A stretch of 13,315 nt of DNA from an uncultured Collinsella sp. (lineage in GTDB: Bacteria > Actinomycetota > Coriobacteriia > Coriobacteriales > Coriobacteriaceae). A program made the position numbers and the translations under genes. Of the stretch, positions 1 through 7,038 are shown piece by piece. Every line of letters starts with the position of its first letter. Position 1 is the first letter of the stretch. Under the pieces are notes generated by a model, which ran no database searches, had not been told where the DNA came from, and was given only the letters and a program-made list of their open reading frames with translations. The stretch spans positions 1 to 13,315 of the forward strand of contig CABUTP010000020.1 of NCBI GenBank assembly GCA_902494545.1, given 5' to 3'.

Positions 1-2550
1 CGCGTGCCGGGAAGCGCAAACGCCTTCATATTGCCGTTCGCGCCCACCGAAGCCTATGCCGACGAAGAAGACCCCTTCAGGGTGCTCGTTCTCTCGCGCA
101 CCATGTTTGGTGTGGTCGTGGTCGACGTCGCCAACAAGAATACGCCCATCACGGGTGCCCAGGTCACGCTCGTGTCGCGTTATGCCGCGGGCAAGCAGCT
201 CTCCGCCACTACCGACGACGAGGGCACGGCCATCTTTGAGGTCGCCCCTCTTGCGGAAGGCTACGTGGACGAGACGACGCTTCTCGACGCGTACGACTTT
301 AACGGCGGCATCTCCATTAGCATGGCGGGCTACCGTGATGTCGAGATTCCCCTTGCGCGTATCCAGGGCGGCACCGCCATAACCGCGCCCACGCGTCCGC
401 TCTCCGATGGCGAGCCGTACTTCCGCCAGCTCACATTCGACGAATGGGACATCCAGTACGCTGAGGCTACGTTCATGGCATTGCCGAAGAACGACACGGC
501 AAACGAGCAGCCCGATACGCACGCCTTTACCGTGCAGGCGCATCTGCCACAGGGTGGACAGGCAACGCTGCGCATCAACAAAGTGACGCCCGCCGCGGGC
601 AGCTCATCCGAAACCGTCACGCAGATCGGCCAAGTCAAGGCCAGCGCATCGGGCGCGGATAATCTGGCGACGTTCACACTCGAAGACAAGTTTCTCGACG
701 CGGCATCGGGCCTTCTGGAAGAAGGGTGCAAGCTGCGCTTTGTCCTCGACTACCAGGGCAAGACCTATACACTCTCCTCCCCCATGGCCGTTGTCACCGC
801 GCCGGCCGCAAAGGCAGAATCGGGCTCGACCACTATCGTCCCCACTACCATGGACCAAGAGATCGCTCCGTTTGATTTCCCGGCGGCGTTTCCCGGCATC
901 GGCGGCAATAAGTTCACGTGCTGGATGCCCTCGTTCCCCATTTTGTTCGATTTCTCGTTTGCCGGGTACGTGCTGTTTGGCGGAGGATGCAAACCGGTCG
1001 GCTACATGAACGATTCGGGCAATCCGGATCCGGAATACTGGAAGAAGTCACCGCGCGAGTCGGGCGCCAAGCAGGCAAACCGCTACCTCGACGAGATGGA
1101 GGGGAAGTGGAATCAGTACAAAAGTATGAGTGCCGGCTCGGGCACCGATCCAAGAAACACTAAGCTGCTTCGCCACCATTGCACGCTGCTGTTCACGATG
1201 GATATCGCCACACAGCTGTACGGCTCGCTCGCCTACGATTGGGTGGGCAAAACCTGGGGTAACAACAACGACCCCGCATACGGCAATATTAAGGCCCTCT
1301 TCCAGGTAAGAACCGACCTCAATTGGACCGAGCAGTTTACCCTAGGACCGGTGCCGTTTTTCCTAAACGTCAACCCCTGGGTGCTGGCGAAGCTGGCGCT
1401 CGCCGTGGGTGCCCACACGCACGGCAGCGGCGCGGCGTTTTTTAAAAACATTTCGCTCGACTATTCCAACACGTCGGGCTCATTCACTATCCAGATCGGG
1501 CTTGCTGTCACCTTTGGAGCCGGCGTTGCAGGCGTCGCTTCGTCTGCCGTGCGCGGCGCTGCATCCCTCACGCTGTTCATTGGGTACGAGAAGGCAGATG
1601 GACACCAGCTTCCGCGACTGCGCGTAGGTGCAGACGTCGATGTCGATGTGATACTCCAGTTCGTAATGTTCAAGTGGACCACCAAGGCTTGGTCGGGGTC
1701 GTGGCCCACACTCCTCGATTCGTGGAATATGTCGGTGAACAATGGCAGCCAGTATGTGCTCCAGCGCTCTGAGCTCGCATTGGGTGGAGATACGCCTTAC
1801 ACGTTGGATGCCCGCTTCGGCTCGGCCGGCAACATTGAGGCGGGCGGCGTGTCGCAATTTATCGCATCGGCCACCATCGTCACCAACGCCGAGCTGCTCG
1901 CACGCGCCGAGGTTAAGGCCACTGCCGTAAACGTCGCGCCTGCCGCGCGCGATTGGGATCAAGCGGTCACGCGCATTGAGCTCAAGGCGGATGCAGAAAG
2001 CGACGACACGGGACAGATCGAGCATTTCGTCCATGCACTGATAGAAAACGACGAAAATGCCGCGCCGATGTATGAGTACACCTACATCGGTCAGACAACG
2101 AACGCCGTTGCGGACCCGAACGCCAATTCTGCCGGCGTGTCGGAGGACGAGCGTGGCGGCATCAAACCCTCGAGCGACAACATGCTGTTTGCTGGCGTGC
2201 TCAGCGAAGCCCACATGAAGCTAGCGATGATTGCCGGCATGGAGTGTCTGTTCCGTATCGCCTCGGTGCGCTACGGCGAGAACGGTCGTTCGCGCCTGGT
2301 GGTGCACACAAAGACGAACGGCGCGTGGTCCGCTCCCACGCCCGTGGACTTCCCCCTTGGGTTTGGCGAGGGCGACGTGGAGCGCAACGACATATTCGAT
2401 TACGACTTCGACGTGGTGGAATATACGGACGGGAGAGAAAACAAAGACGCCTACGTATTGCTGGTCTCGGGAGAGCGCCCCGAAGGCGACGCAACCCGGT
2501 TCGATACGGCAAGCACAGCCGGCATACTGTCCGTTGTGCCCTGCGCATAA
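1..2550 (+). CDS. Large secreted surface protein, N-terminal part (5' end outside window; ends at frameshift)
   Basis: The reading frame is open from the first base, so the true start is probably upstream. The first visible residues, ending in PTEAYA before DEEDPF, look like the tail of a Sec signal peptide with an AYA cleavage site. Residues about 35-125 look like a transthyretin or carboxypeptidase-regulatory-like beta-sandwich (ITGAQVTLVS, TTDDEGTAIFEV, ISMAGYRDVEIPL), a fold common in actinobacterial surface proteins. The next section also looks like beta-rich Ig-like modules. Around residues 300-590 there is an aromatic- and glycine-rich section with several hydrophobic stretches that I do not recognise. 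The frame stops at 2550, but coherent protein continues in another frame from 2541, so this is best read as the front of one gene of about 1,430 or more codons. A GTG at position 4 is a possible start but has no visible ribosome binding site. The function is unknown; an extracellular wall-anchored role is inferred from the downstream part. Confidence 0.8.
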   Translation, partial: RVPGSANAFILPFAPTEAYADEEDPFRVLVLSRTMFGVVVVDVANKNTPITGAQVTLVSRYAAGKQLSATTDDEGTAIFEVAPLAEGYVDETTLLDAYDFNGGISISMAGYRDVEIPLARIQGGTAITAPTRPLSDGEPYFRQLTFDEWDIQYAEATFMALPKNDTANEQPDTHAFTVQAHLPQGGQATLRINKVTPAAGSSSETVTQIGQVKASASGADNLATFTLEDKFLDAASGLLEEGCKLRFVLDYQGKTYTLSSPMAVVTAPAAKAESGSTTIVPTTMDQEIAPFDFPAAFPGIGGNKFTCWMPSFPILFDFSFAGYVLFGGGCKPVGYMNDSGNPDPEYWKKSPRESGAKQANRYLDEMEGKWNQYKSMSAGSGTDPRNTKLLRHHCTLLFTMDIATQLYGSLAYDWVGKTWGNNNDPAYGNIKALFQVRTDLNWTEQFTLGPVPFFLNVNPWVLAKLALAVGAHTHGSGAAFFKNISLDYSNTSGSFTIQIGLAVTFGAGVAGVASSAVRGAASLTLFIGYEKADGHQLPRLRVGADVDVDVILQFVMFKWTTKAWSGSWPTLLDSWNMSVNNGSQYVLQRSELALGGDTPYTLDARFGSAGNIEAGGVSQFIASATIVTNAELLARAEVKATAVNVAPAARDWDQAVTRIELKADAESDDTGQIEHFVHALIENDENAAPMYEYTYIGQTTNAVADPNANSAGVSEDERGGIKPSSDNMLFAGVLSEAHMKLAMIAGMECLFRIASVRYGENGRSRLVVHTKTNGAWSAPTPVDFPLGFGEGDVERNDIFDYDFDVVEYTDGRENKDAYVLLVSGERPEGDATRFDTASTAGILSVVPCA
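2536..2550 (+). other. Frameshift site splitting the surface protein gene
   Basis: Frame 1 reads S-V-V-P-C-A-stop here, while frame 3 reads L-R-I-S-N-D-G-V-R-V from 2541 without interruption to 4302. Adding one C to the CCC run at 2539-2541 gives S-V-V-P-L-R-I-S-N-D, joining the two frames smoothly. Upstream of 2541 the frame-3 reading is Arg-rich and looks non-coding; downstream of 2550 frame 1 is closed. I see no slippery heptamer with a downstream pseudoknot, so a one-base deletion (mutation or assembly error) is more likely than programmed frameshifting. CCC is too short to be a convincing phase-variable tract. Confidence 0.75.
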
Positions 2551-4304
2551 GCAACGACGGCGTTCGCGTGATATCGCACACGTCGTGGCGCAGCATCTCG
2601 CGCGGCCGCCTGCAGGAGGACGGCTACCATTGCCTGCAGTGCCCACGCATCACGGTGGGCAAGACACTTGTCGACGGACGCCTGTCGGGCGCCTATCTCC
2701 ATCGCCGCGGAGCCACCGCCGAGAAGGCGTTGGGCACCGAGGCAGAGGTCGCGCTCGAGTGCTTTACCCTGTGGTCGGACGATTTGGGCGACAGCCTCAC
2801 ATTCCGTCAGGTCCTCCGCTTTCCGCAGGCACCGTCGAGCATCGAGCTGGGCGCGCCCGAGAATATCAACGGAAAAATGGTGGTGCCCGTTGCATACGAG
2901 ACTGCAAGCGGTTGTGGCTGCGCATCGTACGCCGTGATCGGCCGGTCTATTGCGGGTTGGGGCGTTATGTCGCCAGATGCCACAGTGCCCCATGCGGTGC
3001 CGTGGCCGCAGCACACGGGCTTTTTGGCTACCGTCGACGAGCAGCTGCAGCATATTACTTGGACACGAGGCGCGAAGGCATTTGCGTCGGAGCCCGTGGG
3101 CGCCGCGGGCTGTGGTCCGGCGTCGTTCAGCGCGAGCAACAACGGCCGGTGCGTGATGTACGTAGAGAACACCGACGGCAAGGTGGGACAGACCTACGAC
3201 GAAGAAGGCAACCCGGTAGCGGTGATGGGCAAGCACTTCCGTATCTTCGCCAGCGCCTTGGAAGGCGATCTGTTCACAGAACCGTTCGTGATGTGTGAGC
3301 TCGACCACCCCGTCGATCAGATAACGACGTTTTTGACGTCGGGCGGCATGCTCTCGGCGCTCGCCACGCACATTGTGAGTGCCGAGCAGAGCGAGGCGGA
3401 GCTGCACGGCATAGAAGTGCCTCTGGTGGCATGCGCGACGCCGACAGGCGCGGTCGCTACCTCGGGCGCGGTGGTGCCCGGAGCGGCAGGCGAATCCTTC
3501 ATGGTAACGGTGCGAAACGACGGCAACACGCTGCTCACCGCCGGAACGATTGATCTGTACCGAGAGGGCTCCAACCAGCCGTTCTCCAGCGCATCCATCG
3601 GGTTCGGAGCGAACGCACGCATGGCATCGATCTACGATCCGGAGCTTGCCGAGGATGCTTCGGCCAACGGCATGGCACACGTGAAGTACACAGTCGAGAC
3701 GCTGGGCGCACGTTTTGCGACGCACCCGCTGGTTGCCGACAATGGCAACGCCGTGCTGGCACCAGGCTGCACGGCACAGTTCCGCATGAGCTTTGCCATC
3801 CCGGAGAGCTGGAGCGACGAGGTGGGCAAGCGCGTCACGCTGTATGCGAAGGCGCGCGACCTGGTGGCGCTCGATCCCGTAACGCTCGAGGAGATCCGAC
3901 CCGGCGCAAACTCGGCGCTGGGCGCTGTGCTGCACGAGCTTCACGTACCCGACGCAGCATGCGAACGCTCGGAAGTGCAGGTCGGCGTATGCGACAGCGC
4001 GGATACGACGGGACTTCACGATGCACCGATGACGGTCGACGGCGATGGTGGCTCGAGCGGCGGCAGCTCCGGCGGAAGCAGCTCCGGTGACGGCAGCGGC
4101 TCTGGCGGCGGCAAGGATCACGGCAATAACAAACGCTCCGGAAAAGCGGGCGCGCTTGCGGGCACGGGCGATGTCAACGCTCCCCTTACGGCTGCCGCCG
4201 CAGCACTCGCCGCAGCCGGCGCCGGTCTCGTCGCCTACAGCGCCCGCCGCACCGCCCTCGAGCGTAGCGGCAGCGATGAAGCCGGTACGGATGGGTCCCG
4301 CTAG
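2541..4304 (+). CDS. Large surface protein, C-terminal part with wall-anchor signal (separated by frameshift)
   Basis: This is the continuation of the preceding gene in the +3 frame. Coherent protein starts at about 2541. If it were translated alone, in-frame starts include GTG at 2568, but none has a clear ribosome binding site. The first half (to about 3420) is unrecognised secreted-type sequence. The stretch from about 3430 to 3890 has the pattern of a CARDB or DUF11-like Ig fold (FMVTVRNDGNTLL, followed by beta-strand repeats and VTLYAKARDL). A low-complexity Ser/Gly linker follows at about 4048-4110. The C-terminus carries LAGTG-D, a hydrophobic helix and a positively charged tail, the tripartite arrangement of sortase substrates. 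No sortase gene is in the window. The protein is presumably attached to the cell wall if the full-length product is made. The frameshift would detach the anchor from the secreted part, leaving a released truncated product or no function. Confidence 0.75.
   Translation: MRISNDGVRVISHTSWRSISRGRLQEDGYHCLQCPRITVGKTLVDGRLSGAYLHRRGATAEKALGTEAEVALECFTLWSDDLGDSLTFRQVLRFPQAPSSIELGAPENINGKMVVPVAYETASGCGCASYAVIGRSIAGWGVMSPDATVPHAVPWPQHTGFLATVDEQLQHITWTRGAKAFASEPVGAAGCGPASFSASNNGRCVMYVENTDGKVGQTYDEEGNPVAVMGKHFRIFASALEGDLFTEPFVMCELDHPVDQITTFLTSGGMLSALATHIVSAEQSEAELHGIEVPLVACATPTGAVATSGAVVPGAAGESFMVTVRNDGNTLLTAGTIDLYREGSNQPFSSASIGFGANARMASIYDPELAEDASANGMAHVKYTVETLGARFATHPLVADNGNAVLAPGCTAQFRMSFAIPESWSDEVGKRVTLYAKARDLVALDPVTLEEIRPGANSALGAVLHELHVPDAACERSEVQVGVCDSADTTGLHDAPMTVDGDGGSSGGSSGGSSSGDGSGSGGGKDHGNNKRSGKAGALAGTGDVNAPLTAAAAALAAAGAGLVAYSARRTALERSGSDEAGTDGSR
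4155..4250 (+). other. LPXTG-like cell-wall sorting signal (LAGTG-D)
   Basis: LAGTG is encoded at 4155-4169 and is followed by Asp, an Ala/Leu/Gly-rich hydrophobic helix (APLTAAAAALAAAGAGLVAY) and Arg-Arg. A Lys/Arg-containing Ser/Gly linker precedes it. The order of motif, hydrophobic span and basic tail matches class A/E-type sortase substrates. Ala replaces the usual Pro at the second position; LAxTG variants are known in Actinobacteria. Confidence 0.8.
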
Positions 4305-4310
4305 CTCTCA

Positions 4311-4327
4311 GCCGCTTTTTGAGCGGC
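4311..4327 (+). terminator. Small hairpin after the surface protein gene
   Basis: A 6-bp stem (GCCGCT/AGCGGC) with a TTTTG loop lies 6 bases after the stop codon. The stem can extend outward through a bulge (CAG/CTG). There is no clear U-tract downstream, so it may only protect the 3' end; the stronger hairpin at 4351-4386 could serve both strands. Confidence 0.4.
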
Positions 4328-4350
4328 GCTGACCCTATTCGTCGAACAAA

Positions 4351-4386
4351 AAGGGGCTGGCTCTGATATCCCAGAGCCAGCCCCTT
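4351..4386 (-). terminator. Strong terminator for the XRE/membrane-protein operon
   Basis: A perfect 15-bp inverted repeat (AAGGGGCTGGCTCTG at 4351-4365, its complement at 4372-4386) has a 6-base loop. Read on the minus strand it is followed by TTTTT (4348-4352), the intrinsic terminator pattern, and lies 5 bases after the stop of the minus-strand membrane-protein gene. On the plus strand it may also stop leftover transcription from the surface protein gene, so it is probably bidirectional. Confidence 0.85.
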
Positions 4387-4391
4387 GCGCA

Positions 4392-4976
4392 TTAGATATC
4401 GCTGGCGTCGTCGAGTTCTGCCTCGAGCTTGGCACGGCGTCTTTTCGCCGTGAAAAACGTTGCGCACAGGGCAGCAAACGTGGCCGCGAAAATCGTCGCA
4501 CCGCAGAACACGCCCGTGGCCAGGTTCGCCAACCAAAAGACGCTTTCGAGCGGTACGATCTGCGCCTCAGCGATACAGCGCATTGCGGCAATAACAAGTG
4601 CGAACGCGGCGCCGCTAAGACCGCTGAGAAGCAGGAAATATCCAACAGGAAGATGCTCGGTTTGCCCAAAACGATTGGTATCGACATAGCCCTTCCGCGT
4701 TTGCAGTCCTGCGCAAATCAACATCACGAGAACGAGCCACAAATACATGGCCGCCTCGAACGGCGTTGCAAAGCCATGCGGCATTTCACTGGCGTCGCTG
4801 TGAACCCACGCAACCTGTCGAGCTATAAACTGGTAGAAAAAGATCATCAACATGCCAAACGAAAGCAGCACGAAACCAATCTTGTAGATCTTCGCGCTCT
4901 CAGCCTCCAGGCGCTCATCCTTTGGGCCGGCATATTCACACCACTTTTGCACGAGTTTTAAATCTTCAAATTTCAT
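4392..4976 (-). CDS. Four-helix membrane protein, partner of XRE regulator (DUF6773-like)
   Basis: This 194-residue protein has a short charged N-terminus containing a DERLEAES segment, then four hydrophobic spans at about residues 31-51, 74-92, 111-134 and 146-176. It ends in a basic then acidic cytoplasmic tail (AKRRRAKLEAELDD). There is no signal peptide or recognisable catalytic motif. The segment KIYKIGFVLLSFG resembles what I recall of DUF6773 proteins, which often sit beside small XRE regulators; this family call is from memory and not verified. The ATG at 4976 is preceded by TTAGGAG, which overlaps the stop codon of the upstream regulator; the genes are 9 bases apart and clearly co-transcribed and probably translationally coupled. 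Function unknown; a membrane-stress or small-ligand sensing role would be speculation. Confidence 0.85.
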   Translation of the reverse strand: MKFEDLKLVQKWCEYAGPKDERLEAESAKIYKIGFVLLSFGMLMIFFYQFIARQVAWVHSDASEMPHGFATPFEAAMYLWLVLVMLICAGLQTRKGYVDTNRFGQTEHLPVGYFLLLSGLSGAAFALVIAAMRCIAEAQIVPLESVFWLANLATGVFCGATIFAATFAALCATFFTAKRRRAKLEAELDDASDI

Positions 4977-4985
4977 AGCGAACTC

Positions 4986-5216
4986 CTAAAGAGCGTCAGG
5001 GTCGACGTCGCTCTCGTCTTCCCAAAACAAGTCGTTCAACGTAACGCGTAGCGCTTTACAGATTGCCACGCACAAATTGAGCGTGGGGTTGTAGCCGCCC
5101 GCCTCGATCAGGCCGATGGTCTGGCGCGTAACGCCCACGGCCTCGGCCAAGTCAGCTTGCGAAAGGCCAACCGCCGCGCGCGCCGCTTTCATGCGTAGGT
5201 TCTTTTTGCCCGGCAT
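4986..5216 (-). CDS. Small XRE-family transcriptional regulator
   Basis: This 76-residue protein is almost entirely one Cro/C1-type helix-turn-helix domain. The helix-turn-helix spans about residues 18-40 (LSQADLAEAVGVTRQTIGLIEAG), followed by the typical NPTLNLCVAICKALRVTLNDLF helices. Its length fits the family of stand-alone 65-80 residue repressors that are usually dimeric and act on their own promoter. I chose ATG at 5216 because AAAGGAA sits 6 bases upstream. A longer frame from 5276 would add 20 residues (HYHERNS-type sequence) not typical of the family and would begin inside the promoter region. It is first in a two-gene operon with the membrane protein. Autoregulation is inferred from operator-like repeats overlapping its promoter. 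Confidence 0.93.
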   Translation of the reverse strand: MPGKKNLRMKAARAAVGLSQADLAEAVGVTRQTIGLIEAGGYNPTLNLCVAICKALRVTLNDLFWEDESDVDPDAL

Positions 5217-5237
5217 GGAGTTCCTTTCGTGGTAATG

Positions 5238-5304
5238 GACAGATATCCGTTGCAACATGACAGAAATATATTGCATCCATCAGAAGATGTCAACTATATC
5301 TGTC
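5238..5304. promoter_or_regulatory. Operator-like repeats (GACAGATATA) around the XRE promoter
   Basis: The motif occurs as GACAGATAT at 5238-5246, as GACAGAAATATA at 5259-5270, and in inverted orientation as TATATCTGTC at 5295-5304. The middle copy covers the -10 box, the inverted copy abuts the upstream side of the -35 box, and the third lies in the early transcribed leader. The flanking copies form an imperfect palindrome extended by AT on both sides (ATGACAG.../...CTGTCAT). This is the expected geometry for a small XRE dimer repressing its own operon; binding itself is inferred. Confidence 0.65.
5265..5293 (-). promoter_or_regulatory. Sigma-70-type promoter of the XRE operon
   Basis: On the minus strand a perfect -35 box TTGACA (5288-5293) is followed by a 17-base spacer and TATATT (5265-5270), five of six bases of the -10 consensus. 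The predicted start of transcription is near 5258, giving a leader of about 42 bases before the ATG at 5216. It is the best promoter match in the window. Confidence 0.85.
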
Positions 5305-5391
5305 ATTATGGAAACCATGTTCGTCATTGCGCGCACGGCACCCCGCTGTACCCGAAACCGCGCGAGGCACTGGCCCTGCTCATCGAGCACC

Positions 5392-5427
5392 AAAAAGGGC
5401 TGGCCCCGATAACTCGGAGCCAGCCCT
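5392..5427 (-). terminator. Terminator of the lipoprotein gene
   Basis: The arms AGGGCTGGCCCCG (5396-5408) and CGGAGCCAGCCCT (5415-5427) pair at 12 of 13 positions with one C/A mismatch and a 6-base loop. On the minus strand the hairpin is followed by TTTTT (5392-5396). It lies 27 bases beyond the stop of the lipoprotein gene. Its stem core GGGCTGGC/GCCAGCCC and its A5 flank match the terminator at 4351-4386. Confidence 0.8.
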
Positions 5428-5454
5428 GAGTCGCCTGACATGGGAATCACAGCG

Positions 5455-6471
5455 CTACTTGAGCTTTAGCGCCTCCATCATGGGCACGGCGGCGTCCCAA
5501 TCGATCTTCCAGCCAATCGACACGCGGACGGTTTCACCCGTTGCGGGAGCCGTCGCAAACAGCGTATGACCGTTGTCGGGACCAGTAAAGCGCAGCCACG
5601 TTACACCGTTGTACTCGACCTGGTCGGTTGTTGTCTCCTTGCCTTCGTAGACCTGCTCCAGGCTTGCAACCTCTTCCTCCGGCGAACGCGGGAAGATACT
5701 GATGTGCAAGCGTCCTCCAGTCTCGTCGTGGAAGAAGTCTGCCTTTTCGCGCTCTTCGTTGGACGAATCCAGCGTGTACCCATCGGCGGCCTCGATACTG
5801 TACGAAGCGCAATCGATGCCGGTCATATTGGCCGCGTCACCAGAATCGGCCACGCCGCCCGCCGCCTTGAACTCCTTGGTCTCGCATCCCGTGGTGTCAA
5901 AGTGCATGGCCTCATGATTCTTGGCGGGGGCGTTAGCGTCTACGAACTCGACAGTGATGGGCCCGTAGTACGCCGTCTTGGGCGCCCAGAAATACACGTA
6001 CTCAACGGTCTCGCCCGGGCCGATATCTGGCCTCTCGGAAAGGTCAATTCCCTTGTGCAGATCATCGGGAGCCTCGCTTGCAACGTAATCGAGCACGGCC
6101 GCCTTGCCGGAAGTAAACAACGGGTCGCCTGCCTCAAGATCGCCCTGGGCAGCATGCACGTTAAAGGAGCTAAACGTCCTGTTCTTTGCATTGTTGTTGG
6201 TGATCTTGACGTGCAGGTAAAAGCCGTCCTGCAGCTTGGCGTCGCCGCGATAGAACGTACCGTGAGCCACCGACTCATAGGTAATGTCAGCCACCTCGAC
6301 CGTCTGCGAATCATAGGCCTTCTTCCCTACGGGAGCACTGCCGCCGCCTGAGCTGCCAGCCGAGCCACTCGGCGCATTTCCGCCGCAACCGGCAAGGGTG
6401 CAAGCCAGCACGGCCGAAAGCGTCACGGTGGGAATTCCTAACAGCAGCTTCTTCGTCATGGGCTTCATCAT
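5455..6471 (-). CDS. Secreted lipoprotein of unknown function
   Basis: This 338-residue protein starts with a basic region (MMKPMTKK), a hydrophobic stretch and the lipobox L-A-G-C with Cys29 as the lipidation site. A Ser/Gly-rich linker follows. It should be anchored to the outer face of the cytoplasmic membrane. Residues about 50-190 form a beta-rich domain resembling DUF4352/DUF5067-type lipoprotein domains (GFYLHVKITNNNAKNRTFSSF, GPGETVEYVYFWAPKTAYYG). Residues about 225-338 form a second domain (IEAADGYTLDSSN through VSIGWKIDWDAAVPMMEALKLK) resembling the small alpha/beta modules seen in other Gram-positive lipoproteins. Neither assignment was verified. I chose the MM start at 6471 because AAAGGAG lies 8 bases upstream and the signal peptide begins directly; a longer frame to 6594 adds 41 residues without signal-peptide character. 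It is transcribed alone and has its own terminator. Confidence 0.88.
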   Translation of the reverse strand: MMKPMTKKLLLGIPTVTLSAVLACTLAGCGGNAPSGSAGSSGGGSAPVGKKAYDSQTVEVADITYESVAHGTFYRGDAKLQDGFYLHVKITNNNAKNRTFSSFNVHAAQGDLEAGDPLFTSGKAAVLDYVASEAPDDLHKGIDLSERPDIGPGETVEYVYFWAPKTAYYGPITVEFVDANAPAKNHEAMHFDTTGCETKEFKAAGGVADSGDAANMTGIDCASYSIEAADGYTLDSSNEEREKADFFHDETGGRLHISIFPRSPEEEVASLEQVYEGKETTTDQVEYNGVTWLRFTGPDNGHTLFATAPATGETVRVSIGWKIDWDAAVPMMEALKLK

Positions 6472-7038
6472 CCTCACCGCTCCTTTCGGCTTGCAGCTCA
6501 TCCGTTGCCCGAATCGCAAGTCGACTCCGTGGCATCGGCCTCCACTATGAGCGTATGGCGAAAAGCAGCGCCGGCGAAGTGACCCGTGGCCCAACTAGCA
6601 ACCGCCCAGCATCCCCTATGGACCAAAAAGACTCGTATACGCACGCCCTCGGCCCATAAAATGAGACGCCTGTCCCAATGTTCGATTTGAGCCAACAGCC
6701 GCAAACAAGATAGGGCGTCTTCAACCGCCTTCAAACTTACTCGGACAGAGCCGACTCGGTTTTGCCCGAGTAAGCGCGACCGATTGTCAGTCGATGTGCC
6801 ACGCTCGTTTAAACAGCATCATTCGATTTTGTTAAATAGATCTAAGTTCCTATTAAACAAAATTCGTCTGAATCCAAAATTGTTTAACAATGCCGCGCCG
6901 CAACTCAATACTTTAGCTATAACTCCGAACGATTGTTCGATGGATTTCGTGTTGGGTGGAATCGTCTGTGGGCTGGGCTATGCTACCTTGACTATCTATA
7001 TGACTTAAACGCAGCAAAGGAGCATCGAGAGAGCGAGC
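6472..7038. other. 567-base divergent intergenic region
   Basis: This separates the minus-strand lipoprotein from the plus-strand topoisomerase genes and must hold both promoters. I see no convincing gene in it. The half near the lipoprotein is GC-rich and otherwise unremarkable. At 6736-6774, CTTACTCGG pairs with CCGAGTAAG, and a second ACTCGG at 6754-6759 competes for the same right arm across a 6-base loop. The stretch 6805-6960 is AT-rich with GTTTAAAC-like palindromes. For the topoisomerase operon, TATGCT at 6979-6984 and TATATG at 6997-7002 are possible -10 boxes, but neither has a good -35; TTGACT at 6988 has no -10 at the right distance. The purine-rich AAAGGAG at 7016-7022 is 16 bases before the ATG, an unusually long spacing. 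Confidence 0.6.
6807..6891. promoter_or_regulatory. Cluster of AT-rich GTTTAAAC-like palindromes upstream of the topoisomerase genes
   Basis: The patch holds GTTTAAAC (6807-6814), a near-palindromic pair CGATTTTGTTAAATAG (6824-6839) and CTATTAAACAAAATTCG (6850-6866) able to form a long hairpin with two small imperfections, and ATTGTTTAACAAT (6879-6891), a perfect palindrome around a central base. All share a (T)GTTTAA(A)CA core. It could be an operator array, an architectural-protein site, or a transcript hairpin; sequence alone does not decide. Confidence 0.45.

Noticed and set aside
2244..2540. Extension of the C-terminal surface-protein frame upstream of the frameshift
   Set aside because: It reads as Arg-rich out-of-frame sequence inside the coherent frame 1 gene; real coding in this frame begins near 2541.
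2451..4121. Long minus-strand open frame opposite the surface protein
   Set aside because: Arg/His/Ala-rich antisense shadow without family features; the plus strand has coherent domains and a sorting signal.
5229..5429. Small plus-strand frame across the XRE promoter and lipoprotein terminator
   Set aside because: It runs through a strong promoter and a terminator hairpin and has no ribosome binding site or family likeness.
5566..6351. Plus-strand open frame opposite the lipoprotein gene
   Set aside because: The minus strand has a lipobox, signal peptide and ribosome binding site; the plus-strand reading shows none.
6498..6734. Possible small minus-strand gene upstream of the lipoprotein gene
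   Set aside because: It would need a TTG start without a ribosome binding site, and the peptide has no recognisable features.
6736..6800. Possible tRNA or structured RNA from the inverted repeats
   Set aside because: No acceptor/anticodon/T-arm arrangement or CCA end could be found; only the simple competing stems are supported.
6784..7008. Possible 74-residue plus-strand peptide in the AT-rich intergenic patch
   Set aside because: It needs a TTG start, has no ribosome binding site, and overlaps the palindromes and the expected topoisomerase promoter.
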